From: Selaginella tamariscina
Lineage: Eukaryota > Streptophyta > Lycopodiopsida > Selaginellales > Selaginellaceae
Direction of reading: 5' to 3'
Assembly (NCBI GenBank): GCA_003024785.1
Contig: PUQB01000373.1
Span: 62,001-126,000 of the forward strand
DNA: 64,000 nucleotides
Part shown: positions 56,851-64,000 of the stretch, piece by piece
How the letters are laid out: every line of letters begins with the position of its first letter
How positions within the stretch are numbered: position 1 is the first letter of the stretch
Translations under genes and position numbers: made by a program
Notes under the pieces: generated by a model
What the model was told of the DNA's origin: nothing
Seen by the model: only the letters and a program-made list of their open reading frames with translations
Databases searched by the model: none

Positions 56851-57159
56851 AAGCGGAAATTTTTTTTTTATTCCGACAAATAAAATACACCTGTAATAAT
56901 CATCTATAATTATTTGTAATGAAATTATTATTTAATAATTATCTACAATAATATATATCTATAATTTCCTAGTCCAGTTGAATCCGCCGCATAAGTAATG
57001 GTTGTTATTTTATATTGTATTAAAAGTAAATGTAATTAAATGAAGCTTTTAAATAATAAACATGTGTCAAGTCTAAAAAAGACATATGTTTTTTTATTTA
57101 ATATTTTATTTAATTACATTTATGTACATTTGAATTTCTAAATTGTTGCCAACTTGTAG
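56851..57159. other. AT-rich gap between the TNP2 relic and the ParB-like ORF
   Basis: 310 bp of AT-rich DNA with no coding frame. It could be an intron or the boundary between two genes. Confidence 0.5.
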
Positions 57160-59675
57160 ATAATGATGTTCACGTTTTCACTAATGATGTTGATCGTGGA
57201 GTTCTTCTTCAACTCAATGAAAGCCCATTTATGGAGGGGATCCAGTTAAATGTCTACTTCGAAAATCTCCATACTCATCGAGTAGGTGTATTCTCAGCAA
57301 ATATTGCTTCACAATACAAAACATCCACAAGTGGAGCAATCGTCCCTCTTCTTATTGAAGAAGAACACAGCAACATCATTAGGGTGATTGAGAGGGTGGC
57401 TCGGTCCTAGGTTCTTTACAAATCACGTTCAATTTGCTTAGAAATCTTCGGAAGCTAGAAGATGTGGGGAGAACATTAGAACAGCTGCAGTCAAGGATCA
57501 CACATGTTGATTCGGATTGCAAAAGAAAATCATTTGTCGTTTTGTCAGATGCACCTGTGGCATCCCATGTTGCAATAAGCCACAAGGAAATGATGTTGGA
57601 TGATAAGATTTATGAGTATAGGGTTAAGTATTGCAGCGTCAACCCAAACTTCAATTACATGCCAATCAACTAGTAACATGTAACTGAGCTCATGGAGAAA
57701 ATGAAGGAGGACAATTCTTACACCGTTCCACATAATGCTGTTTTGTGCCCATACTATGAAAGAAAGAAAGGCGCTAATAAAGTGTGGGTGACAACACCAA
57801 AACAAATCACGAAGATTCAGATGAAGAATAGAAAATCAATTAAATATTACATCATTAGTGGCCAGCACACAATAACAGCAGCCCAATGACTTCTCGATGA
57901 ACACAACAAAGGAACAATGGCAATAAAACTTTTTGAGCATACCTGTGAGAAGCTGACAAAAAGATTGGCTTTTTTAGTTAAGCCGAATCTCACAATCGAG
58001 CAGTACCATAAGTTATCGGCGGAATGGGACGTTGCCGACACTAACCACTACAACAGCAAAATATGGGAGAAGTTTAAACACACGTGAGCCATGTGGGAAA
58101 CTCTTGAGCGACCACAAAGAGCTATTGCATGGAAAAACAATGTTCAAACTACCAGGTAAGTAAATTGTCTTCGCATGATTTATCTCGCCAGTATATTAAC
58201 CTGTCTCTTTTTTTTAGAGAGTTGAAAAAATTTCTACTGCTGATTTTGCCCAGGTGGGCGGGAAGGAAGCATCCTTTTTGATGATGTTGATCTCTTGCCC
58301 TAAGGATAAGATCTTTGCCAAATGGTTGGGGATTATGGAATCCTTTGCAAAAGGAACACTGAAGAAAAAGCAGACAAGTGAAGAGGAGCCCTCATTGAAG
58401 TCTGCAAAGAAACCCAGTAAAATGCCAAAGGTTAAGTCTGTTCAATTTACAAAGAATGTAGACAACGATTTCAAGCTCATATAGTTGAAGCCTTTAAATG
58501 GAACAACGATGAAGGAGATGGAAGTCTTGGCTGATTTGGTGATTGATGGCAAACTACAGATTAACAATAACAGCCCCACCTCTCCTTTTCATGTCAAGGC
58601 AATGGAGTTAAAGATGGTCAGGCACTTCAAGGAGTGGTTGGGAATACACTGTCACAAACTGGGTTGGACCTCAGCCTCAACATACAAAGAGGTCAGCAAA
58701 TATTTGCATGTGACAAACGATGATATGCTTGTCTAATGGGTGAATCAATCGGAAGATCTGGGCAAGAATCTATTGCATGACAACGCCAAAAAGGAGAACA
58801 TTGCGATGACGCCTTCTCTTATGGCAGTCTTCAGCAGCGAAGAACCGAGTTGAACTTTATAAAGGAGGATGCTACGAAACAAACAAGCCCTACAGATGTT
58901 TGTTGTCGGATTCAGAGACTTTATGGGGTAACATCACTGCTTGTAGGAAACCGTTTCAATTGTTCATGATGGATCAGGGTGTCAAAAAATCCTTTGACAG
59001 ATAGGGCACTAGAGGATTGGTGGAGAAACTTAGCCGTGCAAGTATGTACAAAGAAGGTATTTATTATTGAATTCATGCTTGCACTTTCACTGATACCTAC
59101 GTTTTCAGGTATTTATTTCTTGATTCTTGCTCATGTCACGATACTTTTGCCTTCACCTTCGCCAAGAAGAATAGACATCGTTGGACAGGATTTTATATGA
59201 ATGATGCTAATCCCAAGTGCATTGATACGTTCACTTGGTTGTTAGGAATGTGCCAAACAATTTCAAATTTCCAAATGACTGGCCAGGCATCTGTTTGCAC
59301 TCCAACGGCCTGAACCTCCATCCGATACACCGATAGCTGAGAGGACGTATTCGGCAATGTACGTTATCCAAACATCACAAGTCAAGCGGCACAGAGCATC
59401 GTCAACTTGATCAGGGTCCTCACAGTGATGCATGGGTTTTTGACTACTGCACTAGGGGGTCCATCTTGAAGAGTGTTACCTTCAGGGTACATGTGTGTTT
59501 GCCGTTGAAAAGGATAAGACCATGGTTGAGGACCTGAACAAGTGGATAGAGAGGTTCTCAACTGACTACCCCAACAAACCCATACAGGAGTATTTGAGAA
59601 AGTTCCCTCCCGAGAAGTGCAATAGCTTTGAAGACGAATCTGGTTCAATGTCAGAATCTGAGGACGATCTTTAAT
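57160..59675 (+). pseudogene. ParB-like domain plus DNA methyltransferase-like domain, decayed
   Basis: Segments in order on the plus strand are DNDVHVFTNDVDRGVLLQLN (57162), LRNLRKLEDVGRTLEQLQS (57437), SVNPNFNYMPIN followed by VTELMEKMKED (57637-57712), and YYIISGQHTITAAQ, then LLDEHNKGTMAIKLFEHTCE (57847-57950). The PxxxxMPIN ... SGQHTITAA pair is the pattern of the ParB/Srx fold. A GT-AG intron may lie at 58156-58218. After a basic linker (58254-58736) come LSDSETLWGNITACRKPF (58905), PLTDRALEDWWRNLAVQVC (58990), then WVFDYCT.GSI, ECYLQGTCVFAVEKDKTMVE (59430-59525), which resembles AdoMet motif I with the acidic strand-2 end. The frame ends ESGSMSESEDDL. Stops and shifts are many. ParB-methylase fusions are familiar in phages and bacteria. 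Confidence in ParB is moderate, in methylase lower. Confidence 0.5.
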
Positions 59676-60096
59676 CAGATATTAGACCAGAAGTTATCTC
59701 GAGGAGTACAGAACATTCACATACTCCATTACCAATGAAACATTAACAAAAGATATAGAAGATCATGAACATCTACCAAGCAACTAAAACCTTCTTTGCC
59801 TCACTTAGAAGGTAATAGCGAAGAAGAATTATTAATGAGTTCTTAGAGTGACGAATAGTTGTAAATGAGTGTAACATAAGGCATTTTTGTATATTTCGTT
59901 TATATTTGTACAGAAAATAAATTCTCAAGAATTAATGAAGCTTTTAGTTCAAACATGGGTCACACATTAACAAGGTAAATAATATACCTTGATAATTTAA
60001 GGCTAGCTAACTATCAGTTTGCAGATGTAATGAAACAGTTGAGAACATAGATTTTCAGCATTGGCATGAGGTAGAGGGGTTTGGCGAAAATTTCTT
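59676..60096. other. Spacer between the ParB-like ORF and the HAD gene
   Basis: About 420 bp, moderately AT-rich, no gene seen. Confidence 0.5.
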
Positions 60097-61130
60097 GTGC
60101 CACATGTTAGAATGACACCATTTCTATTGGCTTCAGTTCTTAAATCACTTTCTTTAGCGCCTGCAATATCTGAATCTTGTAAAGATGATGTACAATTAAA
60201 TGATAAAGGGATAGACAACGATATAGTGTCAACAAATAAATGTGAAAGGGAACAAACAAGTGAGTTGCAAAGCATTCAAAAGGCAACGTGACCCTCAGTT
60301 ACCTATGGCCATATTGTGTTGTTGGATGTCAATGGTGTTCTGCTTCATCGACAAAGGCCCAAGGAAAAAAAAAAAATCAAACAAGGAGATTTCATTCCTT
60401 GTCATGGTAAATTTCAATGTGATATCATTTTTCGTTTGGGGTTGGATTGTTTCTTTCAAAAGCTTAAGGAGATGGGTGCACTTGTGAGGATTTGGTCATG
60501 CATGCAGATTCACAACTTAACACTGCTATTGAATTTGCTTGAGAAATATTGTAGTGTTGCAGAAGAGGTGATTCGTAAAGATTGGATTTTTGACTAACGA
60601 ATATGTTAAAACCTCTCAAATTTTATAATATAAAAAAGAAAGCAAGCCATACTTCTTCAAGAATGAAAGAATAATTGGGACTCATGAAGAGATCAGTCGC
60701 TTAAGGATAATGAAGAACGCACAGATGTTAGTGGTAGACGACTCTCCTCAGAAGACTATGCTCAACCAAAACATTGCTTGTATTTATCCAATCACTTTCG
60801 ACCCATATTCTGATACCAATATCATGGATGAGCTAGTGAACTACTTGGATACGTGATTCAAAAAGAAGAATCTCAAAACTTTTATGCAGTATCCACCGTA
60901 TCAAACATTTTCTGATGCTTTTCTTTTTCGTGATTTTGAATTTTATAAAATGAAGGATAGCAACCGGATGCTTTATAATATTATTCTTAAGGAACATCAT
61001 TTTTTAGATGAGCCTTTATGCAAACCTTCTCTTATCACATATTATGTATTAACAAGGATGGTAACTCCCAATTGCATTCGTGAAAGTGTTAGGTGGTAGC
61101 AACAACATCAAGATATTGACCAAAATGATT
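60097..61130 (+). pseudogene. FCP1/NIF-type HAD phosphatase, decayed
   Basis: The first segment, 60097-60289, is a disordered N-terminus. HAD motif I reads VLLDVNGVLLHRQRPK near 60320 (DVNG where active enzymes have DxDxT or DLNG), followed by FFQKLKEMGALVRIWSCMQ near 60455 (motif II region). After a frame break KPYFFKN lies near 60645, then MLVVDDSPQKTMLNQNI near 60728 (motif III/IV VDDSP) and PITFDPYSDTNIMDELVNYL. This is the layout of the plant NLI-interacting-factor/FCP1-like family. Stops occur at 60290, 60597 and 60856 among others. The 3' half is duplicated next door. Confidence 0.72.
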
Positions 61131-62375
61131 CGATTAATCCGGAGAGTGATGATTTAGATAAAATGAGAAGATTTTTCTGTATGATAGGAAGAAAGTATTT
61201 ATAAAAAAATTAACTTGTTGATAAGAAAATGATTTCATTTATAATTATGTTTGATAATATGTTTTAATTATTGTAAACTATTTTTAGAATAATATGAATA
61301 TTCTAAAATATTTTAGGAATATTCCTTAATAAGGTTATTCAAGGATTAATTTATTAATTAATTATTATTTAAGGCTTAATTACATATTAATTAAATAATT
61401 AATTAATAAAAAAAACTTAAGTATTAATTAGTAATTTATTTTATATTCCCATTTTCACGTATCATGCCCACTTTAATTACAACGTGCATATGTTATAAAC
61501 CTCTCGAATTTCATAATATAAGAAAGAAAAGCAAACCATACTTCTTTAAGAATGAAAGATTAATTGAGCTTCATGGAGAGATCAATTAATTAAGGAAAAT
61601 GAAGAACGCACATATCTGAGTGGTAAACGACTCTCCTCAGAAGGCTATGTTCAACCAAAACATTACTTATATCCATCCAATCACTTTCGACCCATATTCT
61701 AATACCAATACCATGGATGAGTTAGTGAACTACTTGAATATGTACCTCAGAAAGAAGAATCTAAAAACTTTTGTAAGTAATATCCACCATATCAAACATT
61801 TTCTGATGCTTTTCTTTTTCGTGATTATAAAATGAATGAGAGTAACCAAAAGCTTTACAATATTATTCTTAAGGAACGTCATTTTTTAGATGAGCCTTTA
61901 TGCAAACCTAGTCTTATCACATCTTATGTATTAACAAGGATGACAACTCCTAACTGCATTCGTGAGAGTGTTAGGTGGTTTAAGATATTGACCAAAATGA
62001 TTCGATTAATCCGGAAAGTGATGACTTAGACAAAATGAGGAGATTTCTCTATATGGTTAAGGAGAAAGTATTTATAAATAAATTAATATGTTGATAAAAA
62101 TGATTTCATTTGTAATTATGTTTGATAGTATTTTTTTAATTATTGTAAACTATTTTTACAATGAAGAATAATATGAATTATTCTAAAATATTTTAGGAAT
62201 ATTCCTTAATAAGTAAGATTATTGAAGGATTAATTTGTTAATTAATTAATATTTAAGACTTAATTATATATTAATTAAATAACTAATTAATAATTAAACT
62301 TAAGTATTAATTAGCAATTTATTTTATATTCCCATTTTCATGTATCATGCCCATTTTAGTTACAACGTGCATTTA
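60604..62375. repeat. Tandem duplication of about 0.88 kb (two units)
   Basis: Unit 1 is 60604-61490 and unit 2 is 61491-62375. Each begins TGTTA(A/T)AAACCTCTC and includes the 3' half of the HAD phosphatase and an AT-rich tail with AAATATTTTAGGAATATTCC and ending CAACGTGCAT. The units differ by substitutions and short indels, so the duplication is not recent. Confidence 0.9.
61497..62070 (+). pseudogene. Second copy of the HAD phosphatase 3' half
   Basis: Contains VVNDSPQKAMFNQNITYIHP near 61617 (Asp to Asn in the VDDSP motif), NTMDELVNYLNMYLRKKNLK and DEPLCKPSLITSYVLTRMTT near 61890. It lacks the 5' half with motif I, so it cannot be an enzyme. It is the copy in unit 2 of the tandem duplication. 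Confidence 0.75.
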
Positions 62376-62869
62376 TGTTTGAATTTAATTTAATAAATCA
62401 TGTTTTAATTTTCTTTCTTTCATATTTCACAAAGTTATTAATGTGGCATTCATCTCTATTGTGATAGATGATATATATGAAAGTTATAATAGTCATAACA
62501 ATATAAAATGCAATAACCAAAAGTCACTTAAATATATATCTTAAAACAAGTGTTGTGTAATAGCATACGCACATGGAAGGCCAGTGGAATGTCAAGTATA
62601 AATAATATACTTAATCTTATTGGTTGTAGTTTCTTATGTGAGCATATGAGAACTAGTTGGTGGTTATGAAAAGTACATATGTATTAATGTTAGATTATTA
62701 CTCTTGCCATTTTAATGTAAATGGCAAAAACAAGGAATTTATGTGGTTTAGTTTTCATAATGGTATTCTCAATATTATTTGCAGTGTTTAATCATAATTA
62801 AGTGAGTGATTTATCTTTAATGATTTTAGTATTTATAACAATGCATATAACTTCTTTTTTTATTTTTTT
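62376..62869. other. AT-rich spacer, no gene seen
   Basis: About 500 bp of AT-rich sequence without coding signal, between the duplicated HAD block and the direct repeats at the window end. Confidence 0.5.
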
Positions 62870-64000
62870 CTTATGCAAAAATCAACAATAAGTGCAAATA
62901 CCAAGTCATTATATGTTTTGGGAACAGTTGCACCAATTTATATAGTAAGAAAAAGATTTCGCTCCATTTTATATATAAGTATTGTTAAGGGAATATTCAT
63001 TAAATTGGGTGGATATGCTTGTATAAATTAGCAAACCTTTAGTAGTAGTTTTGTTTATGCTAGCACGTCATGAAAAATTTAAGATTGCATATAGGTTCAA
63101 AAATATACAAAGATTATCATTAATATTCTTGTAGATAAACTTTAGTTAAAATTTATTAGAATTTTGGATAGAAATCAGCTAAATAAAATAATTTTTGATT
63201 TTTTATATTGTTTCTTTTACCCCATGTGTGTGGTGCTTTAGATGGTACACACATCATAAACCCTTTAAGAAGTATATGCCTGCAACTTAAGTAGATACAA
63301 ATGTCACACATTTATACTTTAAGAGATATGTGATGTAAATAAGTGTTTTTGAGATATTGATATTAATGCTTTAAAGGGTTAAAATGATCTAAGTCATTTA
63401 AAAAGTATTTTTTATTTATTACAAGCTTAAATCATGTGAGATATTATATAAACCTATTATTGACAAATAAGTAAAACTATATTTAATTTGTGATTTTATT
63501 TATTGATCTACTAGGTTTACACTTAACTCATATGGTTATCAACAAAGTTTAAATGATTAGGAAAGAGAAAATATTTAACAAACATGTTAGAAAGGTAAGA
63601 GTAACTATAGAGAATGTATTTGAAATATTAAAAAATAGATGGATGATAATAAATTGCCCTATTAGATTATTACTAACTCCAAGAGTAGCAAGTGCTTCAT
63701 AACTTTCTTTAACTTTTTATGTTTTTTCTTATGCAAAAATAGAGGAATAATCAACAATAACTGCAAATACCAAGTCATTATGTATTTGGGAACAGTTGCA
63801 CCAATTTATATGGCAGAAGAAGCATTTTATATATATAAGTATTGTCAAGGGAATATTCATTAGATTGGGTGGATATGCTTGTATAAACTAGCAAACCTTT
63901 AGTAGTAGTTTTGTTTATGCTAGCACATCATGAAAAACTTAGGATTAATAGCATATATGGGATAGGATATATAAAGAATATTCTTGTAGATAAATTTTGG
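62870..64000. repeat. Direct repeats of about 280 bp flanking a Harbinger relic
   Basis: 62870-63145 and 63722-64000 share CTTATGCAAAAAT, TGCAAATACCAAGTCATTAT, GAACAGTTGCACCAATTTAT, GGGAATATTCATTA and TAGTAGTAGTTTTGTTTATG, with about 90 percent identity by eye and a few short indels. The second copy reaches the window end. They sit on both sides of the transposase relic and could be part of a duplicated element. Confidence 0.85.
63210..63700 (+). pseudogene. PIF/Harbinger transposase relic
   Basis: CGALDGTHIINPLRS near 63231 is the motif around the first catalytic Asp of DDE_Tnp_4 (ALDGTHIP in intact proteins). At 63573-63660 FNKHVRKVRVTIENVFEILK, then NRWMIINCPI, matches the segment containing the last catalytic Glu (VENAFGILKxRW). 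The part between them is short and out of frame, so a large internal deletion has occurred. The downstream gene end reads into the second direct repeat. Confidence 0.75.

Noticed and set aside
1-64000. tRNA genes, CRISPR arrays, bacterial operons or riboswitches
   Set aside because: Nothing with a tRNA cloverleaf or regularly spaced repeats was seen, and the genes are spliced eukaryotic genes. Weak tRNAs could be missed by eye.

Overview
The window is nuclear DNA of a land plant. The evidence is spliced genes with GT-AG introns, plant-type genes (EBF-type ethylene F-box protein, CSN7, RING1-type PRC1 protein, CBSX5-like protein, At2g45590-type receptor kinase), and plant transposons (Ty3 chromovirus, CACTA/TNP2, PIF/Harbinger). 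Introns of only about 40-70 bp in the 11-22 kb block and an Sfi1-like centrin-binding protein (a centriole/flagella-type family) suggest a seedless lineage, perhaps lycophyte-like. That assignment is inference only. No rRNA, tRNA or CRISPR feature was recognised.

Layout. 1-9.6 kb is a cluster of 1.74-kb LTRs from one non-coding LTR retroelement family: a fold-back (inverted) pair at 1-4.84 kb followed by one nearly complete 7.1-kb element. 9.58-10.97 kb is the 3' end of a second, chromodomain-less Ty3/gypsy element. 11.2-21.9 kb is a dense block of short-intron genes, most with lesions: the MSH5 5' end, TXNDC9/PLP3, the splicing factor YJU2, an unresolved segment, a protease-like protein that lacks catalytic residues, a trypsin-like protease with a coding minisatellite inside its domain, the MSH5 3' end (in the wrong order relative to its 5' end), a Lys/Glu repeat ORF and a RING1-like gene. 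22.4-24.0 kb is CSN7, divergent from an Sfi1-like gene (24.1-28.9 kb). 30.4-32.6 kb is a CBSX5-like gene, 34.2-36.6 kb an EBF1/2-like gene, 37.6-37.9 kb a small two-exon membrane protein, and 39.4-43.3 kb a receptor-like kinase. 43.3-48.5 kb is very AT-rich with one intact 279-codon ORF of unknown function.

48.56-53.57 kb is a decayed chromovirus with both LTRs and a 5-bp target duplication. 54.06-56.85 kb is a decayed TNP2 (CACTA) transposase. 57.16-59.68 kb is a decayed ORF that reads as a ParB-like nuclease fold followed by a DNA methyltransferase-like motif I region, the most unusual item here. 60.1-62.4 kb is a decayed FCP1/NIF-type HAD phosphatase whose 3' half is tandemly duplicated. 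62.87-64.0 kb holds a PIF/Harbinger transposase relic between direct repeats.

Small lesions, nearly all deletions of 1-12 nt, are very frequent in genes of the 11-22 kb block, occasional in EBF, CBSX5, Sfi1 and the kinase, and absent from CSN7 and the 46-kb ORF. Real pseudogenisation and uncorrected long-read errors cannot be told apart from the sequence alone. Coordinates of spliced genes are from my own reading of splice sites.
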